Assembly: GCF_000801105.2 (NCBI RefSeq)
Contig: NC_079512.1
Location: 496,263 to 560,262, forward strand
Reading direction: 5' to 3'
Source of the DNA: Raphanus sativus
Lineage: Eukaryota > Streptophyta > Magnoliopsida > Brassicales > Brassicaceae
DNA length: 64,000 nt
The notes below the pieces were generated by a model. The model saw only the letters and a list, made by a program, of their open reading frames with translations. It did not search any database and had not been told where the DNA came from. This document shows positions 28,251-43,147 of the stretch, one piece after another (position 1 is the stretch's first letter; each line of letters starts with the position of its first letter). Made by a program: the position numbers and the translations under genes.

Positions 28251-28954
28251 CTGCAGATGGGTGGGCGTTCGGGTACCCGTTCGGGTTCGGATCGGGTATT
28301 TCGGATTTTCGGGTATTTCGATATAGGAGTGTGATACCCGTTCGGGTATTTCTTTATTTCGGGTCGGGTTCGGGTATTTTTAGTTCGGGTTCGGATATTT
28401 CGGGTCGGATTTTCGGATATTTAGATTTTGAAAAAAAATATTAAATTTTTTATTTCTCAAGTTTTTTTTGTATTTAGAAAATATAAATTTCACTTAACTG
28501 ATTTTTTATTTTCTAATAATTGAATGATTAATAAATTTGAAGATAACATTTTGCAAATAAAAGATAATAAATTGATTATTATTTTTAAATTTTGGATGTA
28601 ACTTTTGTTAATGCATGAAATAAAAATCTTGACATGCATTTTAAGTGAGTTAAAATTCACCTTTTTCCAATTATATGTAAATTATCTAATTTTGAACTAT
28701 GTGCATAATAAAAATAAACATTTTGAATAAAATTAAAGAAGTAAAATAGGAATATAGACCTAAGTATACATATGTTTGGTTATCTTCGGATATCCATTCG
28801 GGTTCGGGTATTACCCGTTCGGGTTCGGATATCCAATCTCTCCTAATTCAATATCCGTTCGAGTATTTTGCTACTTCGGTTCGGTTTCGGTTCGGGTTTT
28901 TTCGGTCGGGTTCGGGTACGGGTTCGGGTATCGGGTAAAGTGCCCACCCCTAGC
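28251..28954. mobile_element. hAT-like non-autonomous repeat with GGGTTCGGG-rich ends
   Basis: The left end GGGTGGGCGTTCGGGTACCC and right end ...AAAGTGCCCACCCCTA are inverted relative to each other. Both flanking tracts (about 28255-28425 and 28790-28945) consist of degenerate repeats of TTCGGGTATTTCGG/TTCGGGTTCGG around an AT-rich core. Flanks GCAGAT (left) and AGCAGATT (right) resemble an imperfect 8-bp duplication. TAGGGGTGGGC-type termini fit hAT superfamily repeats of Brassicaceae. No transposase. Confidence 0.55.
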
Positions 28955-29055
28955 AGATTGATATACCTAGATCATATTTACCTATTAGAATATATTTCCT
29001 TTTTACGATTATATTAGCTTTCCTTGTATCAATAGACTTAGGACTTTATGGCTTG

Positions 29056-29063
29056 TATATAAA
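29056..29063 (+). promoter_or_regulatory. TATA box of FBD F-box gene
   Basis: TATATAAA lies 87 bp before the ATG and about 100 bp downstream of the hAT-like repeat, so little native upstream sequence separates this promoter from transposon DNA. Confidence 0.55.
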
Positions 29064-29149
29064 GAGACCTTTGAGGTTATGAGTGAATAACACATAACTA
29101 TTTATCTTAAGCAGATGCAAAAGAAGATCTTGTTGGCGTCAAAAAGAAG

Positions 29150-30788
29150 ATGAGTCCTAATAATCTGATTGACCATGCAATTGATGAAAAACCGGAGTTT
29201 AAAGCCAAATATCTAGTTTCAAATAATGCTGAGACAGAAGCAAAGCTAAAGAACTCAGGGAAAAATGTGCAGGTTGATGCTGAAGAAGGGATGATTGATC
29301 CATATTGTCAAAGAATATGTGATTTGCCGGACGATATGCTATTGGAGATCTTACTCCACGTCCCGACCAAAAATGCAGTAACCACTGAGATCTTGTCTAA
29401 ACGATGGCGTCATGTCTGGAAGATGCTGGACAAACTCGACTTCAAAGACGACCAAGGCAGCGAGAGCTTTGGGCGGTTTATTGACAAGTCACTGCAACTC
29501 CATGAGGCACCAAAACTAGCAAGTCTTGTTGTCGAACTGGGTCCAACTACGTGTCCTGTTGACGTGGACGTCAAAAAGTGGGTTGACAAGGCAGTTAAAC
29601 ACGGTGTGAGAGAGTTAGATTTCAAGCTTCTTTGGACGCCAGGAAAGCCCACAAGCCTCTCTGAGAGCCTTTACACATGCGACACACTCGTGTCTTTAAC
29701 TCTATCAGACCAGATCCTCGTAGACGTTTCTTTCCCAGCTACCATGCCGTCTCTCTTGAACCTATCTCTTTTGTACGTGGAGTACAAAGACGAAGACTCT
29801 GTTGCTAGGCTTTTATCAAGTTGCCCTCTTCTCTTCAAACTGGTGGTTGCACGACTTGATGAGGACAGCTTAACAAACTTCACCGTGAAAGTGCCTTCAT
29901 TGAAAAGATTAATTTATAAGACTAGATTTCACAATGAAGAGGAGGTTGAAGAGGAGGAGGAGGAGGAGGAGGAGGAGGAGGAATATTACATAAAGACGTT
30001 GGTGATAGATTGCCCTGCATTAACACAATTAAGATTATTTGACAATAGGGCAGACTATTGTAGTTTGACAGAGAATATGTTTTGCCTTGATGAGGTATTC
30101 ATCCCATATGTTCCTAACCCTGATGAAAAGTTTCTGACATGTCTTTCTTCTACCACACGTCTGTACTTGGATTTCTCCTTATCAATGGTAGGTTTTTTTC
30201 ACATATGTGATTCTCATCTATTCCTTTTGCTTTTTTCAAACTAATCTTATTTTGTTTTTATTGCAGGTTACGTGTAATACCGCCTTTAAGTTCTCTCGGC
30301 TCATAGAATTATACTTTCTCATACAAGATCCAGTAGATTGGATGGAACCATTTATTTGTTTGCTTCAAAACTCTCCTAAACTGAAAGCTCTTTCTATCGT
30401 CACCGCTGTAAGTGTCTTAAAAAATACACACACCCTTCTAGTTTTGATGAATTTTAAATATTAAAAAAGTGTAACTATAATGGTATATTATCAGGGATGT
30501 CGTCCATTTTCGTGTTACTGGAACCAGCCGAGTACTACTCCCAGATGCTTATCGTTTCAGCTAGAGACTTTTAAGTGGATAGATTATGGAGGAAAAGAAG
30601 ACGAGAAACAACTAGTGACATACATTCTGGCTAACTCAAACTGCCTAAAGACGGTGGACATCCAGCTCATACCAACTTGCAATCTTGAAGAGTGTCGAAA
30701 GGAGTTAGAATCTATTCCTAGGATTTCACCATCATCTCGGCTTCTTTATTCCCTTGAGATGCCTGAAGAATTTAGCTGGACGGTTTAG
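29150..30788 (+). CDS. F-box/FBD/LRR-repeat protein
   Basis: Three exons (29150-30187, 30267-30407, 30495-30788) keep frame and give about 490 residues. An F-box lies at residues 57-100 (ICDLPDDMLLEILLHVPTKN...SKRWRHVWK). Irregular leucine-rich repeats follow (SLVVEL..., LVSLTLSDQIL, LLNLSLLYVEY). The C-terminal FBD region contains CLSFQLETFKWIDYGG and LANSNCLKTVDI and ends SLEMPEEFSW. These proteins act as substrate receptors of SCF ubiquitin ligases; the substrate is unknown. A GAG microsatellite at 29940-29981 encodes about 14 Glu in the LRR part. This large, fast-evolving family is not expected here by synteny, so the gene was probably inserted or transposed. The copy appears intact. Confidence 0.88.
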
Positions 30789-32249
30789 AATTAGATAATT
30801 TTTTGAATGATCTTTTTTTCTTTGAAGAAGAATATTAAATTTATTCACTAAAAAAAAAACTTCTTACAATATGTGTAACACGTGATTTAGCACTTTTGAA
30901 ATATAGAAATTAGCGAAAAGGAAGAAAACAGAGGACATCTCTGCAAACCAACTGCAGAGCTTCTTCTGCCAAACCAGGCCGCCATGGCCTTATCAAATCG
31001 ATGACCCCCATCTCCAGTGAGTGACGATATTTTTATTTCAAACCACTTTATCATGCTGAAGTCTGATGCGCTTCACCATCTCACCTTGTTTTTTTCTTTT
31101 AGAATGATCATATATATAGTACAACTACTGGTCAATGGTGTTTCCCTTTGCTTATCACACTCTGTTCTCTTGTCTAGAGTAGCAGTAGTTCACTAAAGGC
31201 TGTAGCCATTGTTAAAAGATTGGTGATATACGATGAGTAGTTTCAGTCTCTACAATGTAGCCCCCAACTTCCACTAGTATTTTATTATAAGTTTACAACT
31301 TTTAACTAGAGGCAAGAAAAAGGAGGGATTTACCTTTTTTGGATTTTTTTTGTCCTCTAATATTTATTAAAAGGTCTAAACCCAAAAAGCCGAAGCCCAA
31401 AGTTTACAAACATATAAAATCCAAACAAAGGTAAACTAAGAAACACTAGCATTTGTGCCGCAAACCGAAAAGTCCAAAAAACAGAAATCCTAGAAAAAAA
31501 CACAGTTCGAACCACGCGTTTATACTTCAGCCACAGCAGGATATGTGTTGCAACCTCAACAACGAAGAGCTCCACGTCGCATGGCCACCGCTTTTCACCG
31601 CCACGAATCAACACCACACTGGAGATAACAAACCCCGTTTTACCTTTTTTGATGAAAAACGATGGGTTTTATTTATGGCGAAAAATGGATAATACAAATC
31701 CAAAGCTGGAAAGTTACGAGATAATCTTCTGTTGAAATCATGATATCTCTGTATAATTTAAAATATATATAAAATTTTTTGAAAAATAAAATAAAATCAA
31801 TTAATTATAAATAATAATTTTTTATATAAATATCAAATCTCTCCCAGCCCAGCCCATTAATATATCGGCCCGGTAAGATATCTAATTAAAATATCTCGGC
31901 CCAATCTTACTATTTCTTTTGTAGCTTCATGAGTCATGACGACAAGGAAGCGGCGTGAAACCCAAGGGGGAGATAGTGGTAAAAACGTAATAAATAATAA
32001 CATACTCGTCACGGGGCCCCACCATTGCCTTGGGGTGTTCTCCAAGCTGCTTTTATATATATACGTGTCGGCTCGTCTTCCATTTTTTTTTATATCACAG
32101 TTCCGATCGTCTCTCTTTACATCCACTCATGTGAGTATATTCTCTACCTTCTACCCTTTAGATTCGTTTCTAGATCTGTTTGATTTCTCCGTCAGTTCTC
32201 ATATTCGTTGGTGTGAATCTTGCAGTGTTATCTCTTTTGCTCATCTACC
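30789..32249. promoter_or_regulatory. Intergenic region and PGK promoter/leader
   Basis: 30789-31900 is AT-rich with no supported gene. PGK transcription signals follow: GGCCCA-type motifs at about 31866-31902, a TATA run TATATATA at about 32053-32061, then a CT-rich leader. A leader intron is plausible at 32131-32225 (CAT|GTGAGT ... TTGCAG|TG), 24 bp before the ATG. Confidence 0.5.
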
Positions 32250-34157
32250 ATGGCGACGAAGAGAAGCGTTGGAACATTGAAGGAAGCGGATCTGAAGGGA
32301 AAGAGCGTGTTCGTGAGAGTCGATCTCAACGTTCCTTTGGACGATAACTCCAACATCACCGATGACACCAGGATTCGCGCCGCTGTTCCTACCATCAAGT
32401 ACTTGATGGGGAACGGATCTAGGGTTGTTCTCTGCAGTCACTTGGTATGATGTCTCTTCTCGTTTTTGTTTCTGATCCGATCGCGTTTATTTAGCTCGTT
32501 TGGTTTTTATTACGGAGCTTCGCTGTTTGGTCTGGTGCTTTGTCTGAATCATTTGTGTAAGTTTGGTCGTTCTCCTTGAAACATTGATTATTCAGTTATG
32601 TTATGGCTGTAGTAGTGGGGGTATTACTTCCGTTAAGGTCACCTCATATACTAGTTTATACGTTTTGGAACATTGATATTCAGTTATGTTATGTCTTGTC
32701 TGAACAATTTATATAAGTTTGTTCGTTGTCCTTGCAAATTGAGTTTGTTATATGGTCAGCTAACATATGCAGATGACTCCACTTTTCTTACCTGATATAG
32801 TTTATGCTTCGTGTTAACCATTTCTATAAGTATGGTCGCTCTTGTAACATTGATAATCAGTCATGTTATATCTTGTAACGTTCATGAATATCTTGATTTC
32901 AACCTTTTTTTTTGTAGTAACGTTCATGAATATCTTGATTTCAACTTTTTTTTTTCTGATCTAAGTTACATGTTTTCAGGGTCGCCCAAAAGGTGTTACC
33001 CCTAAATTCAGCTTAAAGCCTCTCGTACCAAGATTGTCTGAGCTTCTTGGTGTTGAGGTCGTGATGGCGAACGACTCAATAGGCGAGGAAGTCCAGAAAC
33101 TTGTCGCGGGACTACCCGAAGGCGGCGTCCTCCTCCTGGAGAACGTGAGGTTCTACAAGGAAGAAGAGAAGAACGACCCCGAGTTCGCCAAAAAGCTCGC
33201 CGCCCTCGCCGACGTCTACGTCAACGACGCTTTCGGCACTGCTCACAGAGCCCACGCTTCCACCGAGGGAGTCGCCAAGTACCTGAAGCCTTCCGTCGCC
33301 GGTTTCCTCATGCAGAAGGAGCTCGATTACCTCGTCGGAGCTGTGGCCAACCCCAAGAAGCCTTTTGCAGCCATCGTCGGAGGCTCGAAGGTTTCGACCA
33401 AGATCGGTGTCATCGAGTCGCTCTTGTCCACCGTTGACATATTGTTGCTCGGTGGAGGTATGATCTTCACTTTCTACAAGGCGCAGGGACACTCGGTGGG
33501 ATCTTCACTTGTGGAAGAGGACAAGCTTAATTTGGCTAAGTCGCTTATGGAGAAGGCTAAAGCCAAAGGTGTCTCTCTCTTGCTCCCAACCGATGTTGTT
33601 ATTGCTGACAAGTTCGCTCCAGATGCTAACAGCAAGGTAAAAAAAAAACATTTCAGTGTCTGGTCTGATCTGGTGTTCTGTTTTTAAATCTGACACACTT
33701 GTGAACTCTTTTGCAGACAGTGGCCGCCACGGCAATCCCAGATGGCTGGATGGGACTTGATATTGGTCCAGATTCCATCAAGACATTCAGTGATGCTCTG
33801 GACACAACCAAAACCATCATCTGGAATGGTCCCATGGGTGTTTTTGAATTCGAAAAGTTTGCAGCTGGAACCGAGGTAAGTTCATCTTATTACACCAACA
33901 CCTTATCACCTTACATAAAACCTAACTAAACCTGATGTTTTGTCATGTTCCACAACCACCAGGCCGTGGCTAAGCAGCTAGCGGAGCTGAGCGGAAAGGG
34001 AGTGACGACAATCATAGGAGGAGGTGACTCTGTGGCTGCGGTTGAGAAGGTTGGTTTGGCTGACAAGATGAGCCACATCTCTACCGGAGGAGGTGCGAGT
34101 CTGGAGCTTCTAGAGGGGAAGCCACTTCCAGGAGTCCTCGCTCTCGACGACGCCTGA
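32250..34157 (+). CDS. PGK3: Phosphoglycerate kinase, cytosolic type
   Basis: Four exons (32250-32444, 32980-33636, 33717-33875, 33963-34157) give exactly 401 residues, the plant cytosolic PGK length. The ATG gives [20 protein letters not shown] with no transit peptide. Conserved features are RVDLNVPLD, the SHLGRPKG substrate loop, [35 protein letters not shown], the nucleotide-binding NGPMGVFEF and IGGGDS, and the C-terminus [11 protein letters not shown]. It interconverts 1,3-bisphosphoglycerate + ADP and 3-phosphoglycerate + ATP in glycolysis/gluconeogenesis. GC-rich codon choice in exon 2 suggests high expression. The gene matches At1g79550 by sequence memory and synteny. No damage seen. 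Confidence 0.96.
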
Positions 34158-35929
34158 ATTTCATCTCTCTTGTGATATATGATAATAATGTTTACAGAGT
34201 CTTGTCTGGTTTTCTTTATGACCAGATGAACAAAAGCTATTACTATTGTCATGCTTGAGTTTTTTCTGTTTACGTCTCTCTTTTTGGAGTTTTTGTTTGG
34301 AACCTTTTTTTAATAAAAGAGAGATGAAACTTTGATTAGTTAACAGTTTATTTCAAATGCTTACTGTAAACTCTTGTTTATAGCATCTCTAATACCTTAT
34401 CTAACTAGGTGAATGTACTAAAAGAGATTATAAATTCTAATCTATAAATACTGAAAAGATAAAAGAAAAATGGCATATTATACATAGTTTAGGTTAGCAG
34501 AAATAATGTTTGATATACATATTAATGCAAAGAAAAATAATTTGGGATTGTATTTTTACTGAAGTTTTCAATAAATTTTTTTATTGGAATATTCGAGTAA
34601 CGATAATATTATTATAATTGACAAAAAATAATTATATTATTATCGAAGTTGTATCGTTATATTTTATTAAAATTATACAGGCCCCGGAATATATAAAAAT
34701 AGTAAAAGAACAAAAATAAATTGAAGTAAATAATATTAGGTTGGAAATAAAAAAAAAGAAATAAATAATATGAATTTTGAAATTTAGTGGGTTGAGTAGA
34801 CTCATATTTGTAAAAGAGACTCATTACTGAATATTAATATCTATTATGACTTAAAATACATATGATTTTTTTTAATTTAATTTTTTATTTTTAAAAGTGA
34901 GTTTTTACTAAAAAAGTGTAGAGAAAACACGATATAAGGGGTTACATTTCGGTATTAAAATGATATTCTCCTTAAACTTTATCAGAAAAAATATATTGAT
35001 TTCCATGTTTTTTAATGTCTATCATTATTTATGTTAATTTCGTAATAAAAAAATTACATGACAAAAATTAAGGGTTTGCAAGTAGAAGTAAAATAGCAGA
35101 AATGTAACTAAATTATTTTTTAAACTGCTTCTCTTTTAATAATAAGAGGATAATAAGAAGTAACAACTGTGCCGAACTTGTAAAGGTAAACACTTTCACT
35201 TCCATGTCTTAAGCTAGATTTCCATATGCAGCACATTTAATTTCTAAGAACCTGTTATTATTTGAATATAGTCAAGTATTTAGTATGTTCCTTTATAACT
35301 TTAAAAAGTTAACAAAAAATGAGAACATATCGTATAATGATTTAAGAAAACTCCATTCTCTGTTGTTCAATTAGTTCAATATCTCTAACACCTACCAAAG
35401 CCCCGTAGAGGTCTTACCACAATTTACAAACATTGTAACATCAGTTTAAAATAAAAAAATATAAACAAAAGTCTAGTGAGCAGACTTAGCTATTCGAATT
35501 ATGTATAGTAATAGAGAAGACTAACTTAACATACTGATAGAGAACTTAGGAGGAACTAAACCACGTAGGATGTCAGGAAAGTTTGAAAAAACAACAAAAG
35601 GCAACATCAAACGGCAATATGTGCTTCGTTCAAACAACAGTCCACGTAGAATGTTAGGAAAGTAGCTGTCGCCTTTTGGGTCTTTTTTTTAGGTTGCCAA
35701 CGTTTATAGGTTTCTGGTAGTTTGTGCTTCTTATTGGCTGAGATCAAAGTGTTTATATGGTACTCCTAAGCCGTGATGCAAAAGCTAAATATAAAAATGA
35801 GAAAATTTCGGCTTAAATGATTCATTATTCACTCTTGCATTATAGGAAACTTTCATTTAGTCAATAATAATATCTATGGAGGATGCAATTAGATCGTTAC
35901 GATACATCCCACATTTACTTTAGCTCATG
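34158..35929. other. AT-rich intergenic stretch after PGK
   Basis: No gene seen. A 22-bp direct repeat (CCACGTAGGATGTCAGGAAA at about 35561; CCACGTAGAATGTTAGGAAA at about 35642) is the only local structure noticed. The PPR gene expected here from Arabidopsis order is not recognisable. Confidence 0.4.
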
Positions 35930-35938
35930 AATAAAAAT

Positions 35939-36832
35939 GAACAAAACTTAGGTTCACCCCCTAGGGTGAACCTTTACATTCATTCATCAACAAGATTTAG
36001 TTATTTAAGATTTGATATCTTTCAAAAAAGGAAACTAAATAATAAGAATTTAGTGAAATAAAATTATGTTTTTAGATAAATAAAAAATAGTAGTAATTAT
36101 AGAAAAAAGTTTTTTTGTTTAATATTAATAAATTTGTCGATAAATAATAAACCCTAAACCCTAAATTTTAAATACTAAACCCTAGACCCTCGGGGAAAAC
36201 CTGAACCCATGGGGAAAGCCTGAACCCTTGGGGAAAGCCTGAACCCTTGGGAAAAGCCTGAACCCTTGGACAAATCCTATACCCTAAACCCATAAATTTA
36301 AACCAAACCCTAAATCATAAACTAAATCCTAAACCTTAAAACCCTAAATCATGACCTCTAATAGTAAACTCGAAATCCTAAATTTCAAAATGATTTATGG
36401 TTTAGGATTAAGGATTTAGGATTTAATATTAGTCCAGGAGTTTAGGGTTTAGGGTTTCGTGTTTAGAATTTAGGGTTTAATATTATGGTTTAGGATTTAG
36501 TGTTTAGGATTTAGTTTATGATTTAGGGTTTGGTTTAAATTTAAGGGTTTAGGATATAAGATTTGCCCAAGGGTTGAGGCTTTTCCCAAGGGTTTAGGGT
36601 TTAGTATTTATAATTTAGGGTTTAGGGTTTAGTATTTGTCGACAGATTTATCAATATTAAATAATTTTTTTTTAATAATTACTACTATTTTTATTTATCT
36701 AAAAACATAATTTTATTTCATTAAATTCTTATTATTTAGTTTCTTTTTTAAAAGATATCAAATCTTAAATAACTAAATCATATTGGTGGGTGAATCTAGA
36801 TTCACCCTAGGGGGTGAACCTAAGTTTTGTTC
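35939..36832. mobile_element. Foldback/TIR-MULE element with telomere-like repeats in both arms
   Basis: An 894-bp element opens GAACAAAACTTAGGTTCACC and closes with the exact inverse. The arms are roughly 350-430 bp long and pair almost throughout (for example TAAATAATAAGAATTTAGTG on the left and its near inverse on the right). It is flanked by a perfect 9-bp direct repeat AATAAAAAT (35930-35938, 36833-36841). The inner arms carry telomere-like AAACCCT tracts (left, about 36150-36190 and 36280-36350) and AGGGTTT tracts (right, about 36430-36640). The left centre has four copies of a CCTGAACCC(A/T)TGGGGAAAG unit (about 36192-36275). There is no coding sequence. A 9-bp TSD and long TIRs suggest Mutator-like foldback DNA. 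Confidence 0.82.
36145..36645. repeat. Interstitial telomere-like repeats, inverted
   Basis: Degenerate (AAACCCT)n on the left and (AGGGTTT)n on the right lie inside the foldback element. They therefore mark the element, not a chromosome end or fusion point. Confidence 0.75.
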
Positions 36833-36841
36833 AATAAAAAT

Positions 36842-39800
36842 AGATGAAATGGGAACCAAGTTTTGTCCTTATTGTTGACTTTCTTTTTACTGTGAAACTA
36901 ACGAATCCCCTATAATGCGTGATCATTATTGTTCCTTTTGCATTCCTTTTATTTAAATTTTTGAATATTTCAAATTAAAAGAAAATTAATTACATATCGG
37001 GTCAAGTATGTAACCAATTCTTTCATTTATACAGGTTCCCTTTTTTTCCCTTTCATATACGAATCATATGTATATCATATCCCGTAGATCATGGATGACT
37101 GTCCTCCGATCCGTATTAATTTAGTGGGGATCTCAATACGTTATACCATATCAATTATCTAAAGTTACGGAAATTGAATGATTGAACTAAAAATTCCTGG
37201 CTGATATTCGAAATCCGAAAATATGTGGTCTGTTCATGTATGATCAATTACCCCAACGCAAAACCTTATGATATCAATAAATACACATATTCAAAAAAAA
37301 AACAATTCTGTTAAAATACGGTAATACAGTATGTTTAAAATAAGTATTTATATCACGGATCTGTCTTAGAAATCCGTATATTCTTAGAGATCTCCTTGTA
37401 TTACGATAATAATCATGATATAAAATAAAGTTGGACTATATTCAAATTTGATATTATAAATGATATTGTATTTTGATGTATAACTCGTATTAAAAAACAT
37501 ATTGGAAATTTTTGAATTATGCTAATGTAGATGGTAATAAGAAAATTATATCAGTTTGACAAAAAAAAAAAATTATATCAATTTTTTTTTCCCATACGAT
37601 GAGTGCAAATGACAACTTCATCTTTACAGAATTGGATTCAAATCTGTGTATGGGAAGGAGATGACAATATATTGATAAATGGGGAAAAATATAAAAGGGA
37701 GATCGAGATAAGGAAACATATAGAAAACTATGGTATAATATTATATGAGGAATAAATAAGGCCTTGCATGCGAGTGGCAATTCGCGTAATTTCCTAGAGT
37801 TAGCGATGGTTTTTTTAACATTTGCCTGAGAAGACATACCTGCTTGCCACGTATCCAATAATGGCATTTCTGTTAATATTTTACCTTTTAAGGTTTTTTT
37901 TCAAAATTGTTTCTATTTTAATAGTAAGGGGATAAAATTTAATTGTTAAACCATTTTTGCTTAGGTATGATAAATATATGGTACTATGATATTTAAATGG
38001 GTAAATGATTCAAAAATAAGTTTGGAGTACATATTGTTTTAGCTAATAATCAATAAACAACAATCCAAAAAAATCAAGTCTATGCATTTACCGAAATAAT
38101 ATAACTGCTAATCAAAAATAGTAAAATAACAAAGAGTAACCAACAGCTGCATATAATATTCTTAAAAGTAAATATAAAACAAATAAGGAAAGCTACTTGT
38201 TGCTTAATTTGAAAAAAAAAATCGACTTAGAAAGGTAAAGCAGGTCAGTATTTTTTTACCGACTTAGAAAGGTAAAGCTGTGAGGCTTCTCAGACACTTC
38301 ATTCGACAATGAAAGGCTAGAGTTCGAATCAACCATAGTTAATTTCAAATCATCTTTCGGTAGCCTGCATTAGTTACTAAAAATGCTCAGAGTTCTCAAA
38401 CTTCATAAAAAACCACAATCAAATCAGATTTTGGTAACTTACAGATGAAAAATCAACCATAGTTAATTGCAAGATCCTTAGTCTTTCGTTGATCTTGGAT
38501 TCTTAGTCTTTCGCCGAAAACCTGTTATTTAGAAATGTGAAGCTCAAAGTAATATACTTAAAAGTTAAAAAAAAACTGTGAATTAAAAAAACCTGTGAAT
38601 TCGAAAGATAAAGCTCCACTACGATTCATGTCTCTCGCTTGAAAATGCTACGGTTAAAATCCTGAAAACCATTAGACGGATATGTTTCAGACAATAAAAA
38701 GGAGCAACATGTAAACGAATTATAAGGCAATAAAAGTAAATGGAAACCTTATATAATCACACTTACATTTGTTCTACACGACTTGTTTTGTTCGGAATGA
38801 CCACTATCATATATATAGGTTTATATCTTGGACACGAAGTTTTTTTTCCGATGCAATTAATATCCGATATTTTTGACTCATAATTGTCAATCCTAGAATG
38901 ATAGCATAATTACCTATTTTGAAAATGAATGAATGATAAAAGGAATGATTGTTTAATTATTATGGACGGATCATAAATGACAATCATAGTAGTTACCAAA
39001 ATCGACACCAAATTAAAGTCGCTCAAGAAAGGTTGCTATATATGTACACACGAAACTAAACACAATAAATTAAAGGCATTTAATTAATACACGAAATTAA
39101 ATGCAGTAAATTAAGGTTGCTATAAACGGATGCATCAGAAATTGAATGCGAATAAATTAGTTATGTTCGACGATGAGAGTATATTATATAAGTCGATTAT
39201 TCACATGTATCACAATGGCATTCATATGTAATTATTCTAGTGAATTGATGGTGAGTATATAAATGGGCTGAAAATGAATATGGTGCCGACACATCAGCAT
39301 GGCACACCCGTAAATAACTTACAAACTAAAAGTTACTCTTTAAAAATGCTTCTTGATTAATAAGAAGGGGATTTTTAAATAGAGTTTTTATCAAAATTGA
39401 TTTACATGATTCAAATCGGGTTAAGTTGTTTTTCGGCTAAATAATAATTTTATTAACTTGAAATTTGTCAGTCACAGAATACAATGATGGTGTAACCATA
39501 TAGGAGGATACATAAAATCGTTAAAAAATAATCCATTAGGAGGACCATTTTTTGCTAATACATTATTATTGTATATACGGCGAACTAAGTTGAACATACT
39601 TTCTGTGAATTTGTTTGACGAGTACTTGATATCATTGATTAGGTATTCATTGTTGTACACTGATTTGTTATGCAATGACTTTAAATCTCTTTTGAAATAA
39701 AGACTAAACATGTCTGAGTCTCTGGTTTGGTTCCAAAATGGGTGAGTGTCCTATTTAAACACAGCTTGTGCCTACAAGATCTAGTGCAGTTTCATGAATC

Positions 39801-40422
39801 CCTGGTGAGAGACAAAAGAGCCCACTAATCAATCATTAGTTGGTTAGTTCAAATCAGAAAAGAAATATTGTCTGGTTAATGAATGTTTGTTCCCTCATTG
39901 TGGATCAGATGTTGCTTGGATCTGGTGTTGAAGCTTGGTCCATTTATAGAAAAAAGGTCAGGTTTGTGAAAAGTTTCCTGAAGTTGACATCAACAGACAG
40001 GGCCTTTCTGAAACTCCCGGCCCAGATCCGTCTGACGTGGCATCACCAAGAGGTTGAGTATCTCTCTCAACCCGAAAACGACAAGAGAAGTTCAAATTGA
40101 GGCCGAGGCCCAAGCGCATTATGATACGCTAACAAATTCACAACCGTTGATTTATTGCATTAATTAGTAAATGAGACTTTATAGGTGGGACCACACCAGA
40201 TTCGCAACCTATCAAAATCAAATTTTGCTTTTATTATAGTCCAAAAAGAGTGTCGTCTCTCTCTCTGCAACAGTGGGTCAGAGTCGTAGTCGCATAAAAA
40301 ACTCCGTTGCCAACATTTTTGGATTCTTATTTATATTTGTTGGGTGGTTTGGCTCTACTCTACTCCCATAAGCCACCGAAAGTGTTTTTAGGGTTTTTCG
40401 AGAGATCTCTCTTTCATTTTCA
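36842..40422. other. Gene-poor region upstream of GAPCp-1
   Basis: AT-rich DNA with no supported gene to about 39800. The last 600 bp are richer in GC. An 86-codon open frame (39840-40100) ends before the probable GAPCp-1 leader; I do not recognise it. A CT-rich leader (GTCTCTCTCTCTGC, about 40254-40268) precedes the GAPCp-1 start. Confidence 0.4.
38220..38345 (+). mobile_element. Possible SINE fragment
   Basis: A B-box-like AGAGTTCGAATC at 38319-38330 is followed by AACCATAG. Upstream, an 18-bp direct repeat CGACTTAGAAAGGTAAAG occurs at 38223-38240 and 38260-38277. An A box is not clear, so this is only a candidate. Confidence 0.28.

Positions 40423-43147
<2,725 letters not shown>

Noticed and set aside
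28255..28945. CRISPR-like or simple satellite array for the GGGTTCGGG tracts
   Set aside because: The units are short, degenerate and inverted between the two sides, with hAT-like ends. This is a transposon end structure in a plant genome.
31357..31617. 86-codon minus-strand open frame between the FBD gene and PGK
   Set aside because: Hydrophobic, low-information translation without a recognised domain. It may be a repeat-family frame but cannot be supported.
36145..36645. Telomere repeats as evidence of a chromosome end or fusion site
   Set aside because: The repeats are degenerate, inverted around a centre and enclosed by a transposon-like palindrome with a 9-bp target duplication.
37517..37867. 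116-codon minus-strand open frame
   Set aside because: The translation reflects AT-rich DNA (Phe/Ile/Leu/Ser rich) with no domain, no introns and no context.
39840..40100. 86-codon open frame upstream of GAPCp-1 as a gene
   Set aside because: No recognised motif, no upstream promoter signal, and it lies against the GAPCp-1 leader. Noted only as part of the intergenic entry.
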